The notes under the pieces were generated by a model that worked only from the letters and a program-made list of their open reading frames with translations, had not been told where the DNA came from and ran no database searches. Below are positions 32,448 to 42,562 of a stretch of 64,000 nucleotides of DNA, piece by piece (position 1 is the stretch's first letter; the number at the start of each line of letters is the position of its first letter). The stretch comes from Sorex araneus (taxonomy: Eukaryota; Chordata; Mammalia; Eulipotyphla; Soricidae), in assembly GCF_027595985.1 (NCBI RefSeq), contig NC_073304.1, positions 138,615,262-138,679,261 of the forward strand, given 5' to 3'. A program made the translations under genes and the position numbers.

Positions 32448-33130
32448 TAGTCAGTCACTTTAAATCTCACCCATGGAACAGGTAGCCAATCAGAACACAT
32501 AATAAATGGCTGGGGGTGGGATAAGGCAGCAGATATAAGGAGCCCTCAGCCCCATCTCTTGGTCTCCGGACTCTCTCTTCCCAGAAACGGACACTCTCCT
32601 CTCCAATTGCAGGATCAAGTAGGCTTTCCCCGCCCAGACAGATGGCTAAGGAGGACAGGCAGGTCTCCTTGGCCCAGACAGCGCCAGATACAAGCAGGGT
32701 TCAGACATCTTGGGAAGCTCAGATTCAGATGGGGCTTGGATGCCCAGTCAGGTAGAGACACATGAGCCTGTGGCCTGGCTAGAGCCTAAGGAAGCCAGGA
32801 CAGGTTTCCTGGAATTGCTGGGGTGCAGCTGGTAGGCCCAGTGGTAGGTACAGAGCAGAAGGCTCTCCCGAAAGTGCCTGTGGCTGTGGCCAGAGCAAAG
32901 TGTCCATGGGATAGAAAGCGATGCAGGGATGGCACCTGGCTGTTATTCATGGGAACCGAGTAGACTGCGTGGGACAATTTATGGAGGTGATTTAGGGGAT
33001 GGGGCAGCATCAGGTATAGGATCAGTGATTTTGTTCATGGGTAAAGGAGAGGCCTGGATGTCTGGGGAGGGACCCAAACCCATCTATTTTAACAGTACAA
33101 TAAACTCTCGCTTTTAATTTTGAGTTTTTG

Positions 33131-33781
33131 TTTTTGTTTTTTTATTGAATCACCATGTGAAAAATTACAAAGCTTTCAGGTTTAAGTCTCAGTCATACAA
33201 TGATCAAACACCCATCCCTTCACCAGTGCACATGTTCCACCACCAAGAACCCAGTATACCTCCCATCCCACCCCCACCCCCTGCCTGTGTGGCTGATGAT
33301 TTTCACTTTACTTTATCTTTACTTTCATTACATTCAATATTTCAACTTTGATTACACTCAATATTTCAATATTATTATTTGGAATTTCCCCCCAATAATT
33401 AGACCTGCCGAAAAGGCATCATTTGATAATTTGTTTTCCATTGCTGAGAATGAAGAGCATATGGATTTCTGGTAGTTTAGTACTTAAGTCCAGAGAAATT
33501 TCTGCCAGAAGTCGCATCACTGCAAGCTTGTACCTCTGTTTAGTGGGTTCTAAAAGATGGCGGTCGCCACGCTGCTGGCAAAAGGAAAGGTCAAGAGAGA
33601 AAAACCTTTCCCCTCCCAGGTGGCATGGGGCTGTAGCTTAGTTCACAGTCTAGAGGCATTTCTGCAAGAAGCTGCTGGGTGCCGAAAGTAGTTAGTGGAT
33701 CTCCGGGATCATGGGTGTTCAGGAACGGAGGAGCCGTTCGTGTGCGGCTGCTCGGGGTCACATCTGGGTAGAGAGTGGCCC
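33131..33781 (-). mobile_element. Composite X copy inside an LTR
   Basis: AATTTTGAGTTTTTG (33116-33130) and AATTTTCTGAGTTTTG (33782-33797) form an imperfect TSD. On the + strand it starts with T-runs and TTTATTGAATCACCATGTG, then AAGCTTTCAGGTTTAAGTC, CATCCCTTCACCAGTGCAC and CCACCACCAAGAACCCAG. This is the reverse complement of the 12.7-12.9 kb 3' end. The GC-rich right half contains AAAAGATGGCGG at 33552-33563. Confidence 0.65.
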
Positions 33782-33870
33782 AATTTTCTGAGTTTTGTAT
33801 GTAACTCTTTCATACAATTCTCCAGAACCCACAAGCACAGGAAAATCCGATTTCACACTAACACTGATAG

Positions 33871-34377
33871 ACTAGATATGCAAAATGTTTCTAGATAAGA
33901 AAGCAAATACACTTGTGTTTAAGGAGAGAACTTTTGTTAAGAATCTTTCCACTGTGGGATGAGGAAGAATGAAAAATACCTAGGAAACTTATGTGTAAAG
34001 GCATGTTCAATGAGACCTTAAGAAAACAGAGCTAATCTGAGATTATAAGAAAGTCTTATGGAAGTCTGATGAACTCTGAAACATCCACAGATATTGGTTT
34101 ACTTGCTGAAATAATATGTATTAGACACATATTATGGATCGGGGGTACACCATCCTGTATTAGATATACCTTAAACACCTCTTGTTCTCAAGGACCCCCA
34201 GTATTATTTGGGGATTGTGGTAATATGTGCAAACAACTACAGTTACATTAACAGTAAACAAAGCCCACAAGAGCTCTGGGAGTGGAGGAACAGCACCCAC
34301 ATCTTGTTGGAGCACCTGAGACCCTACCCCTAATATCTGAGTTTGGACAAGCTCTTCTGATAATCTAAAAATTTATT
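33871..34377. other. AT-rich spacer
   Basis: Nothing is recognised. Confidence 0.4.
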
Positions 34378-34393
34378 AGAATGAGAAATGATT

Positions 34394-34569
34394 GGGGCTG
34401 GAGAGATAGCATAGCGGGTAGGGCGTTTGCCTTGCACGCAGCCGACCCGGGTTCGAATCCCAGCATCCCATATGGTCCCCTGAGCGCGGCCAGGGGAAAT
34501 TCCTGAGTGCAAAACCAGGAGTAACCCCTGTGCATCGCCAGGTGTGACCCAAAAAGAAAAAAAAAAAAA
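34394..34569 (+). mobile_element. SINE-A, young, 16-bp TSD
   Basis: AGAATGAGAAATGATT at 34378-34393 and 34570-34585. The head is near consensus with a perfect B box GGTTCGAATCC. Confidence 0.97.
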
Positions 34570-34585
34570 AGAATGAGAAATGATT

Positions 34586-35560
34586 AACTGCGGGGTTATA
34601 GAGGGAACATTCTGGATCCTTCTGGAAGTGTTCCAAAGTCATTAGGTAAAAGGAACATTCTAGACTGATGATTACAGAGAAGGGGTGTGGAATGGGATTT
34701 AGAGTCTGCAAGGAAATTGGGCAGATGTAGGCCACAGGGCAAGAAGGCATGCTTAAGCCCAAGAAGAAGACCACATCTGCTTATAACAAAGAAGTTACAG
34801 AAAATTTCAAGCAGGTAAGGATCAGAGAGTTTTGTTTGGACATAATTGGTGGCAGGGTGGAGGATGAAATGCAAGAGAGTGGCTGGAGTAAGGCTGTCTT
34901 GTCTCCTTAAATGTGCATGATTCAACTATGGACAAGAATCAAGCCTTTGAGGACTTAAAGGTGAAGGGCTGAGTTGTAGGCAGACACAAAAGGTTCCAGA
35001 TGCATTTGGACACAGTCCTGAACCCAACCACTGCAAGAGAATGACCGGATTGGTAGACATGCAAATTCTCTGGTCTTGACCCAGATACACCAGGCCCAAA
35101 ATTCTGGGAGTGGAGCACACAAATCTTAATTCTACATTGTCTTTAAAGCTGAGAACCTGTCTCCGAGTCTGCCAAAACTTGAGGCATGTGATAAAGGATA
35201 GCCACGCGCTCGTGTTAAACAGAAAAGAACAGGAGGGTAATGAGAGAGGAGTTTCCACGTTCAGTGGGCAGAACAAAAGCCATATGCAACCTAGATTTTA
35301 TGTAGTGGCCAGAAAAAAAATCCCCAAAGAACACACTGCCCATCTTGTCCACCAGCCTCACATTTACAGAATTAAAATAGCTCTGGTACAGAGGCTGTGG
35401 TGTTTTCGGAAGACGGTTATTAAGCAAAACACGAAATAACGCTGTCGGAGTTACTGTTTCTTATTCTGTATATTCTTCCTGAAAACTCTGACGCAACAGC
35501 CCATTAAGAGAAACACGATCCCCATTAACAGCAAAATTCGACAATCCCCTCCCGACCCCC
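34586..35560. other. Upstream flank of DSTN, no recognised repeat
   Basis: This is the nearest repeat-poor flank to the CpG island. It may hold distal promoter elements. In other mammals, as I recall, BFSP1 lies upstream on the opposite strand, but I could not find any filensin-like exon here. Confidence 0.4.
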
Positions 35561-35800
35561 CCGACCCCCAACAGCCCGCGCGAGGCTGGCGCCGGCGTGG
35601 CAGGACCACTCCGCCGCTTCCCAGACACACCCCTGCGCGGCGCGACCTTCCCCGGGATAAATACATCACTCCTTGTTTATTCCAGACCCGAAATTAGCGG
35701 TGACTCAGAGACGGCCCCGAGCGGCCACAGCAGTCTCGGGAAGGGGGGAAAATGCGCAGATTTTTCCCCTCACGCGAGGGCCCGACGTGGCCGGCGTGGG

Positions 35801-35807
35801 CCAATCA
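35801..35807 (+). promoter_or_regulatory. CCAAT box (NF-Y type)
   Basis: CCAATCA followed by GGGG inside the island, about 190 bp upstream of the CArG box. Confidence 0.5.
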
Positions 35808-35919
35808 GGGGACGGTGGCGGGAATCGCACCAAAGTAGGTAAAACCCTGCGGGATGCTTGGCTCGCGGCGCCCGCGCCCGCCCGGTCCCGGGCCTCTGCC
35901 GCGCGGCCCCCCGCAGGCC

Positions 35920-36021
35920 CCGCCCCCTCAGGGCCCCGCCCCTCCGGGCCCCGCCCCGAGCGGCTCCCACCTGGCCAGGTGGTCTGTCCTTATAAGGGCA
36001 AGAGCGGCGCCGTGGGCGGGG
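35920..36021 (+). promoter_or_regulatory. Cluster of GC boxes around the CArG box
   Basis: CCGCCCC occurs at 35920-35926, 35936-35942 and 35951-35957, and GGGCGGGG at 36014-36021. These are Sp/KLF-type motifs on both sides of the CArG box, a common layout in actin-cytoskeleton promoters. Confidence 0.6.
35988..35997 (+). promoter_or_regulatory. DSTN: Consensus CArG box (SRF site)
   Basis: CCTTATAAGG matches CC(A/T)6GG exactly and is also palindromic. Its centre reads TATAAG, so it could double as a TATA-like element. SRF with MRTF cofactors controls many actin-regulatory genes through such sites. Use at this locus is inference. Confidence 0.75.
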
Positions 36022-36412
36022 CGGAGGAATTAAAGCATTTTCCCCCCGCCCCTTCATTCTTATTTCCTTTTTTGCTGGCCTCTCATTCGGGCTCGGGTCG
36101 CGAGCAGGGGGTTGCGGCGGGCCGAGCCGACGAGCGCCCCACAGCCCGCGGCGCGCGGAAGACCACTGCCTGCTCCTGCCCGGCGTCCGCAGGGCGGCCC
36201 GGAGGGGCGTGGCCAGGCCGGCCGGTTGCGCGGCAACGGCGGGCGGCGCGTGACGTGGCGCGTCGGCCCCTCGCCCGCCCGCCAGCCCGCGCGCCCGCCC
36301 CGGCCCGAGCCGCGCGCCTGTCTCCGTCCGGCCGGCTGCTGCCCAGGACGCCGCTCCGCACGCTCGGCCCCGACCGGCCCCGCTCCGCGCCCCTGCCACC
36401 GCTGCGGCCGAG

Positions 36413-36415
36413 ATG
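36413..36415 (+). CDS. DSTN: Destrin exon 1: start codon only
   Basis: The sequence reads GCCGAGATG|GTGAGG: the ATG is immediately followed by a canonical donor. Exon 2 begins in phase 0 with GCTTCAGGAGTG (Ala-Ser-Gly-Val), so exon 1 contributes only Met1. The 5' UTR lies upstream in the CpG island and its start is not determined. The same organisation, with an ATG-only first coding exon, is known from ADF/cofilin family genes. The open frame that continues past 36415 is intronic and not used. Confidence 0.92.
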
Positions 36416-36760
36416 GTGAGGGGGACGCGGGCAGGGGGCGGAAGGCGGGCGGACGCGGGCTTGTCGCGCTGCACTGGCCAGGGAGGGTCTCGGGCGCGGT
36501 CCCCCGGCGTCTCGGCGCGGCTCCCTCCCGCTCCGGCCCGCAGCCCCAGCGCCCGCAGGCACGGCGGTGCACGGCCACCGGGTGGGCGCCGGGGGCTGGC
36601 GGGCCCCCCCAGCCGGCCCTGGGTCCGGCGGCCAGCGACTCGCGCGAGTCCGCGCCGGGAGGTCTGTGCAGCGTGCAGGGGGAGCAGGGCCTGGTGAACG
36701 CGACGGGCGGGATGGTCGGGAGCTGACCCCCGCGCGAGTAGGGACGGTGGCCTCGCCATC

Positions 36761-37529
36761 GCTTTGTTTTCGTATCTGGCAGTCCGCTTCCAGCACTCTC
36801 ATCGTGCTTCTCGAGCTTGGCAGCGTCCCTCTTAACCCTCGCCTGCCCGCCCTCTATCCTTAGAAATGTTCTTTGGCCCGAAAAGTGTAGGACCCTGACG
36901 TTCGGAACGTGGTGTGCAAGGTGGGGGCATGATCCTAGTGCAAATGAAAACGCTATTTCCCCCCCTTTTGAAGCCCATTGAAGCGCTCAAGTCCCTAAGA
37001 GTAAACATGCTCAGTGTATTCTAGGTGATAGGCATTTTGCTTAATTTAGGCATTTTTCCTTCTGTGTTGTCACTCTCAAGTTTTCTATAAAACAGCTTTC
37101 CTATTCAGTAGAGTGAGTAGAACATTTTGTCAGTTTCTTTAGTCTGCACACACGATTGCCATTTTTGGTCAACGATTTGCAGGCAAAGGCATACCAGACT
37201 TTGCTAGAAATACTGCACTGTTGTTGTATCTGTCTGCCTGGAAGAGGTGCTTATCTGTTTATATTCATACAGAATGTTTTCTTGAGGTGTTGCAGTTTCA
37301 TAGCCATGCAGACTGACTCGTTAGTGAAGAGAGAGGTTAATTAGTTTGTTGACGATTGAAGATGGGAACATAATACTGTTCAGTTTCTTCCGTTCAAGAT
37401 CAGCATCCTAAGACCTTTTACAATCTTTTAAGATTATGAGCTCAATAAATGTCAGACATTTTATTTTGACACTTCTTCACATGACTTGAAGTACTTAATA
37501 CAAGGGCCATAAATTCGTCTTTGTGTTCT
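36761..37529. other. Proximal intron 1, repeat-free
   Basis: No transposon was recognised in the first ~770 bp after the island. A first-intron enhancer would be plausible here but nothing specific is seen. Confidence 0.4.
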
Positions 37530-37580
37530 TTTTTTTTGCTTTTTGGGTCACACCCGGCAATGCACAGGGGTTACTCCTGG
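37530..37580 (-). mobile_element. Ultra-short 5'-truncated SINE-A (51 bp) with TSD
   Basis: CTTTGTGTTCT at 37519-37529 and 37581-37591 flanks only the T-run and GCTTTTTGGGTCACACC..GGTTACTCCTGG. Only the 3' third of the SINE was copied. Confidence 0.85.
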
Positions 37581-37738
37581 CTTTGTGTTCTATTTTTAGC
37601 TGAGTCTTGGGAACATAATAAGTAATCAATGTTGACTGAATATGAATAAATAAAAATTAATGAGCAGAGGACACCATATCCTCCCTTAGGCAGAAGTCTT
37701 GGTCTATTTCTGTGATGAGTTAGAGTAAGGAGATAAAG

Positions 37739-37925
37739 GTCCGGAGAGACAGTACAGCAGCTAAGGGACTTGCCTTGCTCACCACGGACCCAGATTTGAT
37801 CCCTGGCATCCCAAATATTTCCTGGGCATCCCATATTACCCGTGTGCATTCACAGAAGTGATTCCTGAGTCCAGAGCCAGGAATAATCCCAAAGCATCAC
37901 CAGGTGTGGTCAAAAACCAAACAGT
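37739..37925 (+). mobile_element. Degenerate SINE-A
   Basis: GGTCCGGAGAGACAGTACAGC through CACCAGGTGTGGTCAAAAACC, with a small internal duplication around GGGCATCCC. Confidence 0.75.
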
Positions 37926-39114
37926 AACAAAATAAAACAAAAAGATAGTAAATGTATATATAACTTTATACTAAAAGACTTAATCGAAGGTTTCTTGAGT
38001 TTTCATATTTAAGGGCACCCTCTCAGATGTAGTGGGTCTATTGCCATGCCTTGGGGCTTTATGTTTTGATGGTTTTTTCTTTGCTTTTCTTCTCTCTTTC
38101 ATTTTGACTTTTTTGAGTATAACAAAACTATTTTATGTCTGAAAATAGTTTCAAGCATTTCAACTTCGGTTAAATGCTGAAGATAAGCACTTTAAAGCTT
38201 AATGCTTATTTATGCATTCACATATAATGAAGAATGAAATCTGTTTATTGGGACAAGAAAACAAATCAAAAATATTCACAATGGGCAGGTTCCAAATAGC
38301 AGACACGTATATTTTAGGGAGATCACGATGACCTTACAAGCTACTCCTGAAGCTTGCAAGGAGAGCTCTCATTGATATTTTTAGAGGTTACTCTTGTATT
38401 TAACCTTAAGAACAGAGAGCATCTCTGTTCAGATCAGCTACAGAAAATAACATGAAAATGGAGACTTCCTTTATTATCCCAGATTTTAGTACTTTTCCTT
38501 TGTATTTAAAACTGCGTGGAGTGCTTAGTTCAAGTTTGTAAGTTTTGTTCTTGTTTCAAAGATTAAATTTTAACTGCTGTTGGGTTCAACGTTAGAAAAT
38601 CACTTCCTTGTCCTCACCAAGTATGTTCTAGAAGCACTTGGGAAAAATCAATTTGAAACCAACTCAAAAGATTACCCTGGGCACTTTTTCATGCTTTCAA
38701 AGTCTCACTTTACAGTGCTCCCTACCATCCCATTTTCTGTTCCCACCCCTCCCCCAGGTAGTCTCCTCTCCACAGGATTGTATCTACATACTCGAAACAA
38801 AACTTTGGTGTGTGTACTGGGTGTGTAGTTCCCTCATACACAGATTCTGGCCTACGGTCAAGTTTCTCAGGCTACAGGAGTTGGCACCGCTATTAAGGGG
38901 GCATGGCTCAGGTAAAGTTCAGTATAGTTACATGTTATTAACTAATTCATGCTCTTAATACTTGGATCTATACATCTGTGCATCTTTTAATAGTCTTTTT
39001 GCAGCTTAAATTGGTGAGTGTTCTCTGGTGGGTGAATGGTTTTTGGTTTAGCTGTATTTGGTTCTTTCAGTGATGAATAGTTTCTTTTTGATCATTAAGT
39101 TTAATAATGTTTGT
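37926..39114. other. AT-rich intronic stretch
   Basis: No repeat or exon was recognised. Short frames around 38580-38958 have no domain. Confidence 0.4.
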
Positions 39115-39294
39115 TTGTTTTTGTTTTGGCTTTTTGGGTCACATTCAGCAAGGCTCAGGGCTTACTCCTGGCTCTGCACTCAGAAATTACTCTTGACGGT
39201 GCTCTGGGGACTATATGGGATGCCAGGGATCGAATCTGGGTTGCCCATGTGCATTGCAAACGCAGTCCTACCCGCTGTATTACACTCTCACCTC
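39115..39294 (-). mobile_element. SINE-A, moderately diverged
   Basis: CTTTTTGGGTCACATTCAGCAAGG through CCCGCTGTATTACACTCTCACC. TTAAGTTTA-like repeats flank it. Confidence 0.85.
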
Positions 39295-39830
39295 TTAAGT
39301 TTATCCTTTGCTCTGTTGTGGGGTACTTGCATATTTGCTCAAGCTTTAGACCTTGCAACTTTTAACAAATTTAAGCTGCTTTTCAACTGATGGTGTCTGT
39401 ATTATATGTTGCTACATCTTACTTTTCTAGCCTCTTGCTATTGATACTCTTCTTGCTATGTATCAAGAAGCAAAGCTTGGGTTGCATGCATATGAATATA
39501 TACTCAGTGCTCATTCTAGTTTGCATTTCATCAGCTATATTTGTGAGGCTGTTGTCCATTTCTTCTCATCACATATTATGAGATTTGAAACCTTTACTAG
39601 CATGGTATGTGTGAAATACTTTGACATTTATTGTACATCAGTTTCTTTGATTAGTTGTGAGTTGAGTATCTTTCCATTTGTTTACTGCAGCTTACGCTTT
39701 TACATGCAAACACATTTGGTGAAGCTGACATTGTCCCAGGGAGGGACTGGAAACCACAGGCTTTTTAAGAGTTGAAGGGGAAGGACTTGTTTAATTTTTA
39801 TGGCTGACTCAAAATTCCTTGCAAATTCAT
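39295..39830. other. Intronic stretch, nothing firm
   Basis: Phrases such as TGCTCATTCTAGTTTGCATTTCATC resemble old L1 ORF2 antisense, but I cannot delimit an element. Confidence 0.3.
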
Positions 39831-39841
39831 CTCTCTACCAA

Positions 39842-40016
39842 TTTTTTTTTTTCTTTTTTGGGTCACACCCAGCGATGCTCAGGGGTTACTCCTGGCTTTG
39901 CACTCAGGAATTACTCCTGGCAGTGCTTGAGGGACCATATGGGATGCCGGGGATCTAACCCGGGTCGGCCTCATGCAAGGCGAACGCCCTACCCGCTGTG
40001 CTATCGCTCCAGCCCC
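39842..40016 (-). mobile_element. SINE-A, young, 11-bp TSD
   Basis: CTCTCTACCAA at 39831-39841 and 40017-40027. The body is near consensus. Confidence 0.95.
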
Positions 40017-40274
40017 CTCTCTACCAAATTTTGAGATCTTTTTCACAGTGGTGAAAAAGTTTCACAGAGCTGAAACTGAAGCATTGGGAGATATAGATGA
40101 GACTCCTCCAGCTTTATATGGAGTGAACTTACTTTTGGTGGACAGTTGCAGGTTTCCGGCGTGCATTGTGTTTATGCAGTCTCCTTGGCCCCTAGATAGC
40201 AAGGTTTCAAGTAAAATATTGAAGTTCTAAATCTTAGGAATTCTTATACCCTTAAAGTTTAAAGAATTGTTCTG

Positions 40275-40705
40275 TTTTACCCCCCTCCCTTGTTGTTGTT
40301 GTGACTATTGGGGGTGATGTTTGCAAGGGCTCACACACTTGAGTTGAGGGCTCGCACCTGTTTGTGGTTCTCTTGAACATTTTGGTTGCAGCCGTAGCTG
40401 GGGGTTGCTTATTTGCTTCTGGTGTTTGCTTAGGTACTGCCTGGGCTTGCACACCTGACTGTACTGTTCATGCACTCTCTAGTTGTGCTCATCAGTGGTC
40501 ACAGACTTTGTTGTGGCCCAGAGGTTGCACACTTGATTGTGCTGTTGGCGTGGTGACCTGTGCTTTAGGAGTTGTGCTGGGGATTGAGTTCAGCCTCAGG
40601 CTGGCGAGGGAGCTTGGCCCACTGGAGCTGTCCTGGACAGCCTCTGAGACCTCTTTTAAGAATGTTGGAATATTTGGATCAGTGCTGTGCTATCACTCCA
40701 GCCCC
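40275..40705 (-). repeat. Unclassified repeat ending in a SINE-A head
   Basis: It has recurring phrases GCTCACACACTTG, GCTCGCACCTG, GGTTGCACACTTGATTGTGCTG and ends CTGTGCTATCACTCCAGCCCC, the reverse of the SINE-A head. It could be an old long SINE relative or a SINE in another repeat. The 124-codon frame across it is low-confidence repeat translation. Confidence 0.45.
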
Positions 40706-40875
40706 TATACTTTTAAGTTTGTTAATGCCCCAAGTTGAAGAGAAATAAAATATGAATTATGTATGTACTTTTACATTTCTTATAGCCCCTGAATTATTGA
40801 ACAGAAATAAAATGAGTTTCATATGTCCTTTTAAATTTCTTGTAGCCCCATGGAAAACATAAAAAATAAAGTGAA

Positions 40876-41045
40876 GTGGGCTGGAGCAATAGTACAGCGG
40901 GTAGGGCGTTTGCCTTGCACGCGGCCGATCTGGGTTCAAATCCCAGCATCCCATATGGTCCCCTGAGCACTGCCAGGGTGATTCCTGAGTGCAGAGCCAG
41001 GAGTAACCCCTGTGCACTGCTGGGTGTGACCCAAAAAGAAAAAAA
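40876..41045 (+). mobile_element. SINE-A, young, 8-bp TSD
   Basis: AAAGTGAA at 40868-40875 and 41046-41053. Near consensus; one small deletion in the CCGCCAGGG block. Confidence 0.93.
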
Positions 41046-41257
41046 AAAGTGAAATTTAACTCATTAAACATGATCTATATCACGTGTATTCAAATATAAT
41101 AATGAGATATTTTACACTGTTTTTCATATCAGTTGCTTGAAATTCAGTATATGTTTTACACTGTTGCTCCCAAGCATTTCCTAGAACAACCACCAGCACC
41201 GTTTTATCTAGTGTTCAGGATATGGTGCTGGGTGAAGGGCATATTCTTCTAATTTTT

Positions 41258-41433
41258 TTTTCTTTCTTTTTGGGTCACATCCGGTGATGCACAGGGGTTA
41301 CTTCTGGCTCTTCACTCAGGAATTACTACTGGTGGTGCTCAGGGGACCATATGGGATGCTGGGATTAGAACCCGGGTCGGCCGCGTGCAAGGCAAACAAA
41401 ACACCCTACCCGCTGTGCTATCGCTCCAGCCCC
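41258..41433 (-). mobile_element. SINE-A, first of two serial insertions
   Basis: It is bounded by CTTCTAATTTTT at 41246-41257 and 41434-41445. Near consensus with AAACA inserted near the head. Confidence 0.95.
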
Positions 41434-41445
41434 CTTCTAATTTTT

Positions 41446-41528
41446 TTTTTTCTTTTTGGGATTTGAACCCGGGTTGGCCGAGTGCAAGGCAAACGCCCTA
41501 CCCGCTATGCTATCACTCCAGCCCCACC
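41446..41528 (-). mobile_element. SINE-A with internal deletion, second serial insertion
   Basis: It is bounded by CTTCTAATTTTT at 41434-41445 and 41529-41540. After TCTTTTTGGG the sequence jumps directly to ATTTGAACCCGGG, so about 95 bp of the body is missing at a GGG shared by both sides. Confidence 0.93.
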
Positions 41529-41540
41529 CTTCTAATTTTT

Positions 41541-42399
41541 AGTGGTGAAGAGAAGTGTGTTATTTCCTTTTGAAGATATAAGACATGTTGGGTTTTGTAG
41601 TTTGTGACTGTGCAAGTTTAGAAACTCTTCTAGCCTCCCGATCCCATTTAAATAGGGGTTTTGTACATTAGTTTTCATGCCACATCAATACATCTCAATT
41701 CAGACACTCAGTGAAAAAGCGTTGGAAATATTTGATAGGTATAAAATTTACAGTAGAAAAAGAGGCATACTGAAGTTACTTCACACATAGAAACTTTCCT
41801 GTAGTGGAATTGATAACCAGTTTTGAAATTTTAAGTAATTTAAATGAATTAAAGTTGAAATACAGTTCTAGTCATACTGGTCACATTTAATTGACTCAGT
41901 AAACCACATGTGGTTTGTGGTCTCCTTAATGGATTGTCCTCAGATTTTGTGAATTGGCCTATTTAATTTGTATAGGGAAGTTAGAAGGGTAACAGTGTAC
42001 TGTTAATTTCTGCTTACCTGCATATCTAAGAAACAGTGCTAAGATAAAGTAGAAATTATTTGGGGGCCACATAATAAGGTGTCAGTCTTGATACTTGAAA
42101 TTCCTTAAGATAGGGTTTACATATTTTATTAGCAAGATACCTGTCCTCTAGGCCTGTAAAAGATGTTGCTAAATGAGCATGAATGAATGAATCTTATTAA
42201 AGAAAAAAGAACAAGATCCCACGGGGATGGAGTATTTTAATGTTTATACTTCCTATTCACATATACCCTTTTAATATCATGGAAATTGAATTTTGAGTAC
42301 CAACATTTATATGCTGCATTGCAATTTAATTTTGATCTTATGGTGAAAATATTTTTAGGTTGATTAGGTATTAGAGTAGTGCCTTTAAAATCTGCCATT
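41541..42399. other. AT-rich intronic stretch
   Basis: Nothing is recognised. Confidence 0.4.
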
Positions 42400-42562
42400 C
42401 AGGAGCTGGAGGGATAGTCCAGTGGTTAAGGTGCTTGTCTAAAGGTGGCTGATCTGATTTTAATGCATAGTATCCTATATAGCCCTCCAAATCCTTCGAG
42501 GAGTGACCCCTGAACAATGAGCCAGGAGTAATCCCTGAGCACCGTCAGGTGTGGCTAAAATT
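42400..42562 (+). mobile_element. Degenerate SINE-A
   Basis: GGAGCTGGAGGGATAGTCCAGTGG through CACCGTCAGGTGTGGC, old copy. Confidence 0.7.

Larger units (their letters stand above)
32182..33870 (+). mobile_element. Candidate LTR, copy 2, carrying nested insertions
   Basis: It aligns with 28673-29420. It shows a TATA-like GCAGATATAAGG at about 32530, a GAACCGAGTAGACTGCG block at about 32954, the signal CAATAAACTCTCGC at about 33098, and a U5-like AGTTTTG..AACTCTTTCAT end after 33782. It is interrupted by a SINE-A (32266-32447), a short A-tail insertion (32229-32250) and composite X (33131-33781). Without these it is about 800 bp. Confidence 0.55.
35560..36760 (+). promoter_or_regulatory. DSTN: CpG island promoter of DSTN
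   Basis: GC content and CpG density rise sharply between about 35.56 and 36.76 kb and fall on both sides. The island covers the presumed transcription start, the 5' UTR and exon 1. No ATG occurs on the + strand between about 35.86 kb and the start codon at 36413, so the leader appears free of upstream starts. Long frames on both strands here reflect the low frequency of AT-rich stop codons. The exact transcription start cannot be read from sequence alone. Confidence 0.88.

Noticed and set aside
28673-33870. A complete provirus between the two LTR-like copies
   Set aside because: The intervening 2.8 kb contains SINEs and microsatellites with no gag, pol or env reading, and the two LTR copies are too different to be a recent pair.
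34394-34470. tRNA genes at the SINE heads
   Set aside because: A and B boxes are present, but the heads lack a proper cloverleaf with paired acceptor ends and are always followed by the SINE body.
34586-36412. BFSP1 (filensin) first exon upstream of DSTN
   Set aside because: Expected from recalled mammalian gene order, but no filensin-like coding sequence could be read on the minus strand.
35673-36802. Large open frames on both strands of the CpG island (up to 329 codons)
   Set aside because: High GC removes stop codons. The frames are Arg/Pro/Gly/Ala-rich, overlap in several frames and show no domain. The real coding part here is only the DSTN start codon.
40364-40738. 124-codon frame in intron 1
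   Set aside because: It overlaps a repeat ending in a SINE-A head, with no domain and no splice-site support.
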